From assembly GCA_963738575.1 (NCBI GenBank), contig CAVTWY010000004.1, positions 124,001 through 188,000 of the forward strand: DNA of 64,000 nt. Direction: 5' to 3'. Position numbers and translations under genes: made by a program. Origin of the DNA: CAVTWY01 sp963738575 (GTDB lineage: Bacteria; Pseudomonadota; Gammaproteobacteria; Burkholderiales; Burkholderiaceae_C). This document shows positions 42,056-51,184 of this stretch, one piece after another; the first letter of the stretch is position 1; every line of letters starts with the position of its first letter. The notes beneath the pieces were generated by a model. That model was given only the letters and a program-made list of their open reading frames with translations. It searched no databases and was not told where the DNA came from.

Positions 42056-43713
42056 CACACGCTGCGAAATCGCCAATCAGGCGCGTTCCGCCGCAACCAC
42101 TGCTCCAACATCATCAAGATCCACACCATCTCGCCGTAGTAGCCTGGATGCTCGGGCAGCCGCTGCTCGAGCAGCTCTTTGACGAACGCTGGTCGCACCA
42201 CACCCCGCGTGGCGAAGGACTGCAGCGAATCACTGGTCAGCGCCTTGAGCCCCGCATGCTGGTTGGCCCAAACGCCAAAGGGCAAACCAAAACCCTTCTT
42301 TTCTTTGGTCAGCACGGCCTCGGGCAAGAAGTCGCGCAGCGCTTCTTTGAAGAACCATCGAAGCTGCTGACCCCGGACTTTGTAGTCCTCGGGCAGCCGC
42401 ATCGAAAACGCAACCAAGGCATCGTCGAGCATGGGGTAGCCCACTTGCAGGCCCGCCAGCGTCGAGGTGCCGCGCACCTTGGGCAAGTCTGATTCCGCCA
42501 GGGTGTAGCGCCAGTCGTAGGCCAGCATCCGGTCCAGGTCGTGCTGAGCGTCCGCCAAACCCCACACATGATCGGTTTGCTTCGTCACGGACTGTGGGTC
42601 GAGCATCTTCAAAAACGAAGGCTCAAGCACGTGCGCCTCGCCCAGCCGCGTTAACAAGTTGTAGGCGTGCAGCCGCGCAGGCAGGCCCGCCTTGGCCGCA
42701 CGCACGTAGTTTTGGCCTTTGCGCAGCAGGGCCACGCTGCCGGCGCCGGGCAAACCCAGCACGGGCTCAATCAGGCCTTGGCGCAGGGCCCTGGGGACGC
42801 GGTCCCAATGGGTAAAAACCTTTTGGGTTGCGTAGCGCGTGTTGCCCCCAAAAAGCTCGTCACCACCGTCACCTGCCAGCAGCTTGCTCACACCGTCCTC
42901 GCGCGCGCGCAAGGCGCAGCAAAAGGCCGGCAAAGCCGAGGAGTTTCCAAAGGGTTGGTCGTAGGCACCCGCCACCAGGGGTATGTGCCGCACCAAGTCG
43001 TCGGGCGTGACGTAATACTCGTGGTGCACAGCACCGAAGTGTTTGGCAACGATGCGTGCATACGCCATCTCGTCGTAGCCTTCGGCCTCGAAACCGATCG
43101 AGTAGGTGTGAACCTCGCCCGCCAATTGCTTGATGTGGCCAGCCACGGTGGAGCTGTCTGTGCCCCCACTGAGAAAACACGCCGGAACGCCGGGCCCCAA
43201 CGCGCGCCGCACGGCGTCGGTCATCAAGCCTCGAAACTCGTGCTTGAGGCTTTCAAACGAAGCCTTGGACTGCGGCGCGAAACGCAGCGCGTCGTAGCGC
43301 GATACCTGCACGTCGGCACCATAGGCCATGGCAAAGTGCCCAGCTGGAAGCCGGTTCACACCGCGGTAAATCGTGCGCGGGGATGGGATGGCATGAAAAA
43401 ACAAATAGTCGTGGATCGCTTGGGGGTCGATGTCGGTGCCGCCGAGCGTGTCTGCCCGATCAGCCACTTGCAGCTGCTCGCCGTCCACGCGCCAGCAAAG
43501 TGTCTGCTGCGCAAATCGGTCCACCGCCATGAAGGTTCGATTGCCGCTCAGCGGCTCAGCCACCGCGAAGCCACCTTGCGCCGCCATCACCGCTTCAGTG
43601 GTTTTTTTGGCGCCTGCCAGCGCGTCACGCCAACCCTTGCTGCCATCGGGCCATCGCGGCTCGCCGGCGCTCAGGCGCACTTGCATCGCTTCGGGCGCTT
43701 TGTCGCCGCTCAC
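42055..43713 (-). CDS. Asparagine-synthase-related amidotransferase lacking the Cys2 glutaminase nucleophile
   Basis: 552 residues. The C-terminal synthetase domain is intact, with PP-loop ACFLSGGTDSSTVAG and the downstream KLLAGDGGDELFGGNTRY and LTKEKKGFGLPFGVWA. The N-terminal part aligns only loosely with a class II glutamine amidotransferase and the protein does not begin Met-Cys; GTG 43713 overlaps the decarboxylase stop as GTGA. It may use free ammonia, an external amidotransferase, or form a different amide or acyl bond via acyl-adenylate. It is coupled to the exosortase-A-associated PLP decarboxylase upstream and VanZ downstream. Confidence 0.85.
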   Translation of the reverse strand: MSGDKAPEAMQVRLSAGEPRWPDGSKGWRDALAGAKKTTEAVMAAQGGFAVAEPLSGNRTFMAVDRFAQQTLCWRVDGEQLQVADRADTLGGTDIDPQAIHDYLFFHAIPSPRTIYRGVNRLPAGHFAMAYGADVQVSRYDALRFAPQSKASFESLKHEFRGLMTDAVRRALGPGVPACFLSGGTDSSTVAGHIKQLAGEVHTYSIGFEAEGYDEMAYARIVAKHFGAVHHEYYVTPDDLVRHIPLVAGAYDQPFGNSSALPAFCCALRAREDGVSKLLAGDGGDELFGGNTRYATQKVFTHWDRVPRALRQGLIEPVLGLPGAGSVALLRKGQNYVRAAKAGLPARLHAYNLLTRLGEAHVLEPSFLKMLDPQSVTKQTDHVWGLADAQHDLDRMLAYDWRYTLAESDLPKVRGTSTLAGLQVGYPMLDDALVAFSMRLPEDYKVRGQQLRWFFKEALRDFLPEAVLTKEKKGFGLPFGVWANQHAGLKALTSDSLQSFATRGVVRPAFVKELLEQRLPEHPGYYGEMVWILMMLEQWLRRNAPDWRFRSV

Positions 43714-44981
43714 ACCAACACTTCGATGCAAGTTGGATGCCCCAGAAAAGCCTGCGGGCTGGACGAAGCCCCGTAAGCACCCGACTGGTACACAACCACC
43801 AGGTCACCCACGCTCGCTTGGGGCAAAGCCATGCGATCGGCCAACAAATCCAAGGGCGTGCACAACGGGCCCACAACCGAAACCACTTCAGCCGACGCCT
43901 CGTTCATTCGATTGCCAATGGCCACAGGGTAGTTCTTGCGCACCACCTGACCAAAATTGCCCGATGCCGCCAGGTGGTGGTGGAGCCCGCCGTCGGTGAC
44001 GAGAAACACGTGGCCGCGCGACTCTTTGCGGTCGACCACGCGCGCCACATAGATGCCGGCCTCGCCCACCAAATAGCGCCCAAGCTCTATCACCATTTGC
44101 GCCCCGGGAAGCTCTCGCGCAGCGCGCTCTACGATGCCTGCCAGGTTGACGCCGATGGGCTGAAGATCAAGCCGCCGCTCACCTGGGAAGTAAGGAATGC
44201 CAAAGCCGCCACCCAGGTTGAGGCTGCGCACGGGCGAAGGCGCGTGCTTGGCCAAACGCAGTGCCAACTCAAAACAAGCGTTCTGCGCCTCGACGATGGA
44301 TTCCGCACGCAGGTTCTGCGAGCCCGCGTACAAATGGAAGCCCTCAAACCGCAGGCCGGCCACACCGATGCGCTTCAATGCGGCGGGCACACGCTCAACA
44401 TCAATGCCAAAAGGCTTGGGGCCACCCCCCATCTTCATGCCCGACCCTTTGAGCTCAAAATCGGGGTTCACGCGCACGGCCACGCGGGCTGCCAAGCCCG
44501 AGCGTGCAAAAAGCCCCGCCAAAAATTCGATCTCGCGTTCTGACTCGACATTGATCAACACGTCGCTGCCCACAGCCTGAATCAGCTCACTGTCGGTTTT
44601 GCCCGGGCCTGCAAAGCTGATGTCCGCTGCCGCGGTGCCGGCGTCCAACGCCACCTTAAGCTCACCGGCGGACGCCACGTCAATACCGTCCACCAAGCCG
44701 CGCATGAAACCAACCACGGCCGGCATCGGGTTGGCCTTCATCGCGTAGTGCAACTGAACCTGAGGTGGCAGCGCCGCACGCAGGGACTCGACACGGGCGC
44801 GCAGCAAGGGCCGGTCGTAGGCATAAAAGGGTGTGCGTCCAACCCGCATCGCCAATCGCTGCAAAGGCACACCGGCCACCAGCAAATCGCCATCCAACGA
44901 CTTGAACGTGTCCATGGTTTCGTGGACCGGGCGCGGCGCGACAGTTGGCGAAAGCAGGGGTGATGGGGTGGAGGTGGTCAT
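43710..44981 (-). CDS. PLP-dependent decarboxylase, exosortase A system-associated
   Basis: A group IV (alanine racemase fold) decarboxylase of about 423 residues, related to diaminopimelate/ornithine decarboxylases. The PLP lysine is in VQLHYAMKANPMPAVVGFMR. The glycine-rich phosphate loop is LNLGGGFGIPYFPGERR, and VGPLCTPLDLLADRMALP is the second active-site segment with its Cys. This matches the TIGR03099 type found only in exosortase A loci. An in-frame GTG at 44999 overlaps the ligase stop; ATG 44981 is preferred. It probably supplies an amine for the polysaccharide or its acyl group (inference). Confidence 0.92.
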   Translation of the reverse strand: MTTSTPSPLLSPTVAPRPVHETMDTFKSLDGDLLVAGVPLQRLAMRVGRTPFYAYDRPLLRARVESLRAALPPQVQLHYAMKANPMPAVVGFMRGLVDGIDVASAGELKVALDAGTAAADISFAGPGKTDSELIQAVGSDVLINVESEREIEFLAGLFARSGLAARVAVRVNPDFELKGSGMKMGGGPKPFGIDVERVPAALKRIGVAGLRFEGFHLYAGSQNLRAESIVEAQNACFELALRLAKHAPSPVRSLNLGGGFGIPYFPGERRLDLQPIGVNLAGIVERAARELPGAQMVIELGRYLVGEAGIYVARVVDRKESRGHVFLVTDGGLHHHLAASGNFGQVVRKNYPVAIGNRMNEASAEVVSVVGPLCTPLDLLADRMALPQASVGDLVVVYQSGAYGASSSPQAFLGHPTCIEVLV

Positions 44982-44995
44982 GGGGCTTGCGGGGG

Positions 44996-46612
44996 TCACA
45001 CTGCAGTTGCGGCCGATGCCGTGGCGCTCGGGGTGGCTGCAAGCAGCTTGCGGTCGATCTTGCCGTTCGGATTTCGCGGCAGTGGGCCTTGCGCTGTTTC
45101 AATCAAGGTAGGAACCATGTACGCAGGCATCCTCTTTTTACACTCGATCAGCAGGGCTTTGACGTCGACTTCGACACCACCGCCCGGTGGTGTGACCACC
45201 ACCTTGACCACCTGCCCCAGCGCCGTGTCAGGCACGCCAAAAGCGGCGCACTCGCCCACCAACGCCGTGGCGTACAGCACCTCTTCAACTTCCATCGGGC
45301 TGATCCGGTAGCCCGACGACTTGATCATCTCATCGCGACGCCCAATAAAGTACAAATACCCCTCGGCGTCCCGGCGCACCGTGTCGCCCGAGTAAACGGC
45401 GTATTCGGGCAGCACCAGCCCGCTCGGGCGGTTGGGCAGCAAGCGGTAGCGCTCGGCCGTTTTTTCGGCATCGTTCCAGTAGCCCATGGCCACGAGTGCG
45501 CCGCGATGCACCAGTTCGCCAGGCTCTTCGGGCGCGCACTCGGTGCCATCCTCGCGCAGCACCAAGATCTCGGCATTGGGGATGGCTTTGCCGATGGAGT
45601 CGGGGCGGCGGTCAACCTCCTCGGGGGGCAGGTAGGTGGACCTGAAGGCTTCGGTCAGACCGTACATGAGAAAGGGCTTGGCCTTAGGCACGTGGCGCCG
45701 CAAGGTGTCCAAGGTCTCTCGCGGCATGCGCCCGCCTGTGTTGGCAAAGTAGCGCAAATGCGCTCCGATGCTTTCGGGCCAATCGAGCGCAGCAAGTTGG
45801 ATGTAAAGCGGTGGTACGGCTGTGAGGCCCGTCACACCTTCGCGCGCCATGGTTTTAAGCACGTCGCGGGGCACCAGGTAGTTCAGCAACACCGCCCGCG
45901 CGCCCACGGAGAACGCCGTGGTGAGTTGACTGAACCCCGCGTCGAAGGACAGCGGCAGTGCCGCCAACAAGGTGTCGTCCTGGTGGTTGCCAAGGTAGGA
46001 CGCTACGCTCAAAGCCCCTGCCACCATGTTTCGGTGTGACAAGACCACGCCTTTGGGGCGGCCCGTGCTGCCCGACGTGTAAAGAATAGACGCCATGTCA
46101 CCGTCTATCACGCGGTAGCCTTGTGGCCCGCCCGCAGCCACCGCATGGCCCCAGGGCAGCAGCTCTATGGCCAACGGCACGGCTTCACGCGCAAACGTTG
46201 GCACGGGCCCCGCGCCTGTGACGATGACACATCGCAATGCTGCGCATTGGCCCAGCACCGGCGCCAACAAGGCCAGCCGCTCGGGTGACGTCACCAGCAC
46301 GCGCACATCACAGTCGCTCATGATGAATGCAACTTGATCTGGCTTGAGCAGCGGGTTCATGGGCACAAAAACGCACCCGGCTGCAGCGCTGCCAAAGCTG
46401 GCAATCACGGTCTCAAAGCGCTTCTCGAGGTAGATGCCCACCCGGTCACTGCGCTGCAAGCCGTGGGCCACGAGCGCACCGGCAAACCCCCGCAAGGAGG
46501 CGCTCAGCTGCGCGTAGTCAAGCGACGCACCCGACGCTGAAAGCGCAAGTTTGGACCCATCACGGTCAGCAGACCGAAAGACCAATTCATGAAGGAGCGA
46601 TACATCTTGCAT
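44996..46612 (-). CDS. Acyl-CoA ligase (AMP-forming), exosortase A system-associated
   Basis: 538 residues from ATG 46612 (MQDVSLLHELVFRSADRDGS). ANL-superfamily adenylating enzyme: P-loop ASILYTSGSTGRPKGVVLSH, MYGLTEAFRSTYLPPEE, YSGDTVRRDAEGYLYFIGRR and C-terminal PRNPNGKIDRKLL. It matches the TIGR03098 type seen in exosortase A loci and would load an acyl or amino acid group onto an ACP or CoA. It is the first gene of the minus-strand run ending with VanZ and is divergent from the ACP/hydrolase operon, so both share the 190-bp gap. Confidence 0.93.
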   Translation of the reverse strand: MQDVSLLHELVFRSADRDGSKLALSASGASLDYAQLSASLRGFAGALVAHGLQRSDRVGIYLEKRFETVIASFGSAAAGCVFVPMNPLLKPDQVAFIMSDCDVRVLVTSPERLALLAPVLGQCAALRCVIVTGAGPVPTFAREAVPLAIELLPWGHAVAAGGPQGYRVIDGDMASILYTSGSTGRPKGVVLSHRNMVAGALSVASYLGNHQDDTLLAALPLSFDAGFSQLTTAFSVGARAVLLNYLVPRDVLKTMAREGVTGLTAVPPLYIQLAALDWPESIGAHLRYFANTGGRMPRETLDTLRRHVPKAKPFLMYGLTEAFRSTYLPPEEVDRRPDSIGKAIPNAEILVLREDGTECAPEEPGELVHRGALVAMGYWNDAEKTAERYRLLPNRPSGLVLPEYAVYSGDTVRRDAEGYLYFIGRRDEMIKSSGYRISPMEVEEVLYATALVGECAAFGVPDTALGQVVKVVVTPPGGGVEVDVKALLIECKKRMPAYMVPTLIETAQGPLPRNPNGKIDRKLLAATPSATASAATAV

Positions 46613-46802
46613 AGCGTGGCGACGACGCAAGTCCTACAAGACAAACCGTCTGTAAAAAGTATGTCACACGCGCCCTGCGCGCACACCCTTGACTCCAGGG
46701 GAGCAGTGACTAAAGGCTGAAATACCACAGGGCGCGGCAGCATCTCGCCCCCTAGAATTAGCAACGATTGCTTCCCCTTGCCCGGCCCACGGGCATCTTT
46801 AG

Positions 46803-47054
46803 ATGAATACCGACACCGAAGTGCTTCGCGTGCTCGACGCCGCCCTGAGCCTGAATGGCCGTGGCCTGAGCTTCGCCCAAGACACCCCACTGATGGGTGC
46901 CGTGCCCGAACTGGACTCCATGGCTGTGGTGTCGATCATCACCATGCTCGAAGAGCACTTTGGGCTTGTCATTGACGACGACGAGGTGGACGGATCCATT
47001 TTTGCCACTGTGGGTGCCTTGGTCGCCTTCGTGCAAGCCAAGTTGGCGGGTTGA
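46803..47054 (+). CDS. Acyl carrier protein 1 (exosortase A locus)
   Basis: 83 residues, acidic, with the phosphopantetheine serine in PELDSMAVVSIITMLEEHFG (DSM instead of DSL). It shows the four-helix ACP pattern. It heads the plus-strand run, ending three bases before hydrolase 2. It is likely loaded by the divergent ligase. No matching phosphopantetheinyl transferase is seen in the window. Confidence 0.9.
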   Translation: MNTDTEVLRVLDAALSLNGRGLSFAQDTPLMGAVPELDSMAVVSIITMLEEHFGLVIDDDEVDGSIFATVGALVAFVQAKLAG

Positions 47055-47057
47055 TCG

Positions 47058-47897
47058 GTGATCGGTTCGACGAGCGAGGCATTTTTTCTTGCCGCGCCCG
47101 TGGGAGAGCGCTTTTGCATGCACCACGCTCCCGTCTCGGGTGGCGTGCGTCAAGCGCTGGTGTACGTCCACCCGTTTGCAGAAGAAATGAACAAATCGCG
47201 GCGCATGGCCGCGCGCCAAGCACGCGCCTTCGCCGCGCGAGGCACGGCGGTGTTGCAGTTGGATTTGTTGGGCTGTGGTGACAGCAGCGGCGACTTCAGC
47301 GACGCCACTTGGCGCGCCTGGGTTGACGACGTTTTGCTTGGTTACGAATGGCTGCGCCGTCGCCACAACGTGCCTGTTGGTTTTTGGGGCCTGCGCGCAG
47401 GATGCTTGTTGGCGGCCGAAGCTGCGTGCCGGCTCGATGAGCCTTCTGACTTCTTATTCTGGCAGCCCGTGACGTCGGGCAAAGCCCATTTGGCACAGTT
47501 TCTGCGCCTGCTCAGCGCGGCGGCCTGGACGGGTGGGGCTGATGTACTCAGCGTTAAGGACGCACGCGCGCAGCTTGATGCTGGCAAGCCCGTCGACATC
47601 GCAGGCTACCGAATGGCCGCCGACCTGGCGCTTGGGCTGGAGGGCTCGATGCTTCAGCCGCCCCCAGCAGCGCTTCGTGGCGTGTGGATCGACGTGGGGG
47701 CCGAAAGTCACCTGGGGACATCACCAGCAACGCAAGGCGTGCTTGATCGATGGAACGTTGTTCATCAACACCTTCACACCACCCGCGTCGTCGGCCCGCC
47801 GTTTTGGCAAACCCAAGAGATCGAAGACGCGCCCGCGTTGCTCGAAGCCACGGCGTCTCTGTTCCAAACGTCTAGCCGTCAGGTGGCCCATGGTTGA
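47058..47897 (+). CDS. Hydrolase 2, exosortase A system-associated
   Basis: 279 residues starting at GTG 47058. An alpha/beta hydrolase-like protein: YVHPFAEEMNKSRRMAARQA, LQLDLLGCGDSSGDFSDATW and GFWGLRAGCLLAAEAACRLD. The nucleophile-elbow position carries Leu-Arg-Ala rather than the common GxSxG, as in the TIGR03101 family, so its catalysis is unclear. It is paired with hydrolase 1 in exosortase A loci and may unload acyl groups from the ACP. It overlaps the next gene by 8 bases. Confidence 0.88.
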   Translation: MIGSTSEAFFLAAPVGERFCMHHAPVSGGVRQALVYVHPFAEEMNKSRRMAARQARAFAARGTAVLQLDLLGCGDSSGDFSDATWRAWVDDVLLGYEWLRRRHNVPVGFWGLRAGCLLAAEAACRLDEPSDFLFWQPVTSGKAHLAQFLRLLSAAAWTGGADVLSVKDARAQLDAGKPVDIAGYRMAADLALGLEGSMLQPPPAALRGVWIDVGAESHLGTSPATQGVLDRWNVVHQHLHTTRVVGPPFWQTQEIEDAPALLEATASLFQTSSRQVAHG

Positions 47898-48771
47898 GCG
47901 CGCCATCACCTTTGCCTGCCAAGGTGAACAACTGGTGGGCATCTTGAGCCTGCCCACCACAACGGCACGCGTCGGGGCCTTGATCGTTGTGGGCGGCCCT
48001 CAGTACCGGGCTGGTAGCCACCGACAGTTTGTAATCTTGGCCCGAGCCCTGGCGGCGCAAGGCATCGCGGCCATGCGCTTCGATGTCCGCGGCATGGGCG
48101 ATGCCGAGGGTGAGCAAAGAACGTTCGAAAACATCAACAGTGACATCGACGCAGCCGTGCAAACACTAACGTCGTCGGTACCAACACTCAAGCGCGTCGT
48201 GCTGGTTGGGCTTTGCGACGGCGCCAGCGCTTGCCTGCTGCACGCGCATCAAGGCCGCGTCGACCCGAAAATCACCGGCCTCGTGCTGCTTAACCCGTGG
48301 GTTCGCTCAGCACAAACACTTGCCAAAGCGCAGGTAAGTCACTACTACGCCCAGCGGCTGCGTGACCGCGCCTTTTGGGCCAAACTACTGCGTGGCGCCG
48401 TTTCGTTTCGGGCGCCGCTTGAATTCATGCGCAAGGTTGGGCAGGCACGGTCTGGCGACACAAAAAATGGCGCCTCAGACGCCTCCACCTTTCAGCAACG
48501 CATGGCGCAAGCTTGGGCCCGTTGGCCCGGACACATTTGGCTCGTGCTCAGTGGCAAGGACTTGACAGCGGCCGAATTTTTGCAAAGTTGGTCTGGCGGC
48601 TCTATCTGGGCTGCAGCCCGCGCACGGCCTGGTTTTCGTCGCCTCGATTTGCCTGACGCCGATCACACGCTATCGAGCGTCAACGCGCAAAATGACTTTG
48701 CCCGTTGGTTGGGCAGCGAGTTGGCGGGGATCGAAACTGCGATTGGGCAACGGCCCGCGCAAGTAGCATGA
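47890..48771 (+). CDS. Hydrolase 1, exosortase A system-associated
   Basis: 293 residues from ATG 47890 (MVERAITFACQGEQLVGILS). Alpha/beta hydrolase: VVGGPQYRAGSHRQFVILAR, MRFDVRGMGDAEGEQRTFEN, VVLVGLCDGASACLLHAHQG (elbow GLCDGAS, Cys where Ser is usual) and a late LPDADHTLSSV with the catalytic His. It matches the TIGR03100 type. The unusual nucleophile elbow suggests thioesterase or acyltransferase chemistry (inference). It overlaps hydrolase 2 and the following DegT-like gene, so all three are translationally coupled. Confidence 0.9.
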   Translation: MVERAITFACQGEQLVGILSLPTTTARVGALIVVGGPQYRAGSHRQFVILARALAAQGIAAMRFDVRGMGDAEGEQRTFENINSDIDAAVQTLTSSVPTLKRVVLVGLCDGASACLLHAHQGRVDPKITGLVLLNPWVRSAQTLAKAQVSHYYAQRLRDRAFWAKLLRGAVSFRAPLEFMRKVGQARSGDTKNGASDASTFQQRMAQAWARWPGHIWLVLSGKDLTAAEFLQSWSGGSIWAAARARPGFRRLDLPDADHTLSSVNAQNDFARWLGSELAGIETAIGQRPAQVA

Positions 48772-50051
48772 CGCCGACAGCCTTATCAATGATCCCATCG
48801 GTTGGACCCTTGATCGCGCACCGAGCAACATCGGTCGGGCCAACGGGGGTTGCCAGCGTATTGCCCAAGGCACCCGTGCTTGACTGGGGTGGTTTCTGGC
48901 GCAACAACGCACCCGTGCCGACCGGCATTGCCAACTTGCCACACTGGGCGTACACCAGCAGCGGTCGCGCTGCTTTGCACGCCGCCCTGCTGCAAATGAA
49001 CCTGCCCCCAGGCAGCGCGGTGCTGGTACCAACCTACCACTGCCCTACGATGGTGGCGCCCATCGTCGCTGCGGGTCACACGCCCGTTTTTTACGGCTTG
49101 CACGACGACGGTCGCCCCCGCCTGGACGCCATCGATGCAAACGCAGTGCGTCCGCGCGCGATGTTCGTGGCGCACTACTTCGGTTTGGCAAGCAGTTTGT
49201 CCGCTGTCAAACGCTGGTGCGATCTGCACGACGTGCTTTTGGTCGAGGATTGCGCTCACAGCTACTTTGGCATGGCCGGTGATCGTCCGGTGGGTTCGTG
49301 GGGCGACTACGCCATCACCAGCCTCTCAAAATTCTTCCCCATGCCTGAAGGAGGCTTGCTCGCAAGCGCATCACACCGCTTGGCGCCCATCAACCTCAAA
49401 CCCACGCGCTGGCGGCAGGAAATCAAGGCCGTGTGGGACGTGCTTCATCGCGCCCATGATCACGGTCGGATGAGGGTGCTGTCGGGCGCGGTGGGCGGCC
49501 TGGTTGCCTTGCGGCGCCGCACCCTTGCAACTGCCGAACCGTTGCAACCGTTGGATCATGCAGCGCGCTCTCAGCACTCGATCATCGAGGGCTGCGACAT
49601 GGGGCGCATCCACGAGAAGCCCACGCATGTTGCCCAGTGGATTCATCGCAACATGACGGCGGCGTTCATCGTTGCGGCGCGCAGGAAGAACTTTGCACAG
49701 TACGTCGAGCAACTGGCAGGCGCAAGCGGCGCTCGAGTGTTGCAGGCAGTCATCCCTGAAGGCGGTGCACCTTACGTTGTACCGCTGTGGGTCGACGGAC
49801 CCGACAGAGCCGACAAGATTTACGCCAGCATGCGTGCCGCGCGGCTTCCCGTCTTTCGATGGGATCAAGTCTGGCCCGAAACACCCACGATCGATGGTGA
49901 TGCAGGGCAGTTGTGGCGCACGCAAGTGCTACAAATTCTTTGCCACCAGTCCCTCGATACCAAGGACGTGGCGTACGTTGCATCGGCCACGCGAACGATG
50001 CTCGAAAACACCCAGCCAGACGGCGGCGTTTCACCCCGTGACACCTTCTAA
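48768..50051 (+). CDS. DegT/DnrJ/EryC1-like PLP enzyme
   Basis: 427 residues. Aspartate-aminotransferase-fold protein of the DegT sugar aminotransferase group: YTSSGRAALHAALLQMNLPP, LVPTYHCPTMVAPIVAAGHT, LLVEDCAHSYFGMAGDRPVG and the PLP lysine in ITSLSKFFPMPEGGLLASAS. The C-terminal third is longer and less typical. Such enzymes transaminate keto-sugars to amino sugars. The start overlaps the hydrolase 1 stop as ATGA. The amino group it makes could be the acceptor for the acyltransferases encoded downstream. Confidence 0.87.
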   Translation: MTPTALSMIPSVGPLIAHRATSVGPTGVASVLPKAPVLDWGGFWRNNAPVPTGIANLPHWAYTSSGRAALHAALLQMNLPPGSAVLVPTYHCPTMVAPIVAAGHTPVFYGLHDDGRPRLDAIDANAVRPRAMFVAHYFGLASSLSAVKRWCDLHDVLLVEDCAHSYFGMAGDRPVGSWGDYAITSLSKFFPMPEGGLLASASHRLAPINLKPTRWRQEIKAVWDVLHRAHDHGRMRVLSGAVGGLVALRRRTLATAEPLQPLDHAARSQHSIIEGCDMGRIHEKPTHVAQWIHRNMTAAFIVAARRKNFAQYVEQLAGASGARVLQAVIPEGGAPYVVPLWVDGPDRADKIYASMRAARLPVFRWDQVWPETPTIDGDAGQLWRTQVLQILCHQSLDTKDVAYVASATRTMLENTQPDGGVSPRDTF

Positions 50052-50064
50052 AACCGGCACCAAC

Positions 50065-51159
50065 ATGAACCCTCGCCTAACGTGGCAGCGAATGCCTGCA
50101 TCCCTGCTTCAGAACGATGCAACTTTGCGTACCGCCTGGGACGGGCTCAACGACGGGCACTTGGCCCTGCCTTTCATGGCTTCAGATGTCATCGCCGCGG
50201 CGCTGACTTGCTTTGGTTCGGGGCGCGAGCAGCTGCTTAGCGGGTTCGCCGACGGGGCCCTGCACGCCATGATCGTGGTCACACCCCAAGGCCGCTTGCG
50301 GTGGGCAACGTTTCAGCCCTCGCAGCTGCCTTTGGGCGCGTGGGTTGCAAACGCTGATCTGTCGCCCGACGCGGTGTCCCAGCAACTGTTGCGAAGCGGT
50401 GCCTTGGGGCAACCCTTGGTCGTGTCCGTGACGCAAGTGGATACCCGTCAGGCCGCACGGCAAGAGGATACGCCCTCGACGCGACACGACGACTACATTC
50501 AAACCTCATGGATCGATGTTGAAGGAAGCTTCGACGACTACTGGGCGGCGCGTGGCAAAAACTTGCGGCAGAACCTGCGCAAGCAACGCAACAAGTTGGC
50601 CACCGACGGTGTGCAAACCACACTCGAGTTCGCTGCAACAGCCGCTGACATCGCGCCCGCCCTGGTGCGTTACGGTCGCCTGGAAAGCACCGGCTGGAAG
50701 GCTGGCGGCGGCACTGCCATCGATGTCGACAACGTTCAAGGTCGCTTTTACCAACAGGTGCTGCAAGAGGCTGCCGAGCGCGGCGAGGCTTGGGTTGCCA
50801 CCTACCGCTTCAACGATCAAACTGTGGCCATGAACCTGGGGCTTGTCCGTCGCGGTGTGCTCGTCGTGCTCAAAACGGCTTACGACGAATCCATGCCCAA
50901 GACCCAATCCCCCGCGTCGTTGCTGCGAGAGGACGAACTGCGACAGATCTTTGCAAGGGGCGACATCAAGCGTGTCGAGTTCTACGGCCGAACGATGGAG
51001 TGGCACACCAAGCTCACCGAGCAGCAACGCACGCTGTACCACCTCACCACCTACCGCTGGCCATGGGTCAAACGATTTGCCGAGCGCCGGCAAGCTGCAA
51101 CGCGCCAGTCACAAGCTCAACCTGTGGGAACAACGGTGTCCCCCGCAGACCCGGCCTGA
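50065..51159 (+). CDS. FemAB/BioF2-type GNAT acyltransferase
   Basis: 364 residues from ATG 50065 (MNPRLTWQRMPASLLQNDAT). The second half has the BioF2/CelD-type acyltransferase signature: FDDYWAARGKNLRQNLRKQR, NKLATDGVQTTLEF, GSTGWK-like RLESTGWKAGGGTAIDVDNV, RFYQQVLQEAAERGEAWVAT, NLGLVRRGVLVVLKTAYDES and RVEFYGRTMEWHTKLTEQQR. These proteins often transfer acyl or aminoacyl groups in exopolysaccharide loci and are commonly part of exosortase clusters. The substrate is unknown. The gene lies between the DegT-like and glycosyltransferase genes with short gaps. Confidence 0.85.
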   Translation: MNPRLTWQRMPASLLQNDATLRTAWDGLNDGHLALPFMASDVIAAALTCFGSGREQLLSGFADGALHAMIVVTPQGRLRWATFQPSQLPLGAWVANADLSPDAVSQQLLRSGALGQPLVVSVTQVDTRQAARQEDTPSTRHDDYIQTSWIDVEGSFDDYWAARGKNLRQNLRKQRNKLATDGVQTTLEFAATAADIAPALVRYGRLESTGWKAGGGTAIDVDNVQGRFYQQVLQEAAERGEAWVATYRFNDQTVAMNLGLVRRGVLVVLKTAYDESMPKTQSPASLLREDELRQIFARGDIKRVEFYGRTMEWHTKLTEQQRTLYHLTTYRWPWVKRFAERRQAATRQSQAQPVGTTVSPADPA

Positions 51160-51184
51160 CATTCGGAGCCCCTAAAACGTCACC

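Noticed and set aside
42667..43776. 369-codon plus-strand frame
   Set aside because: Antisense to the asparagine-synthase-like gene, which has a clear PP-loop and operon overlaps.
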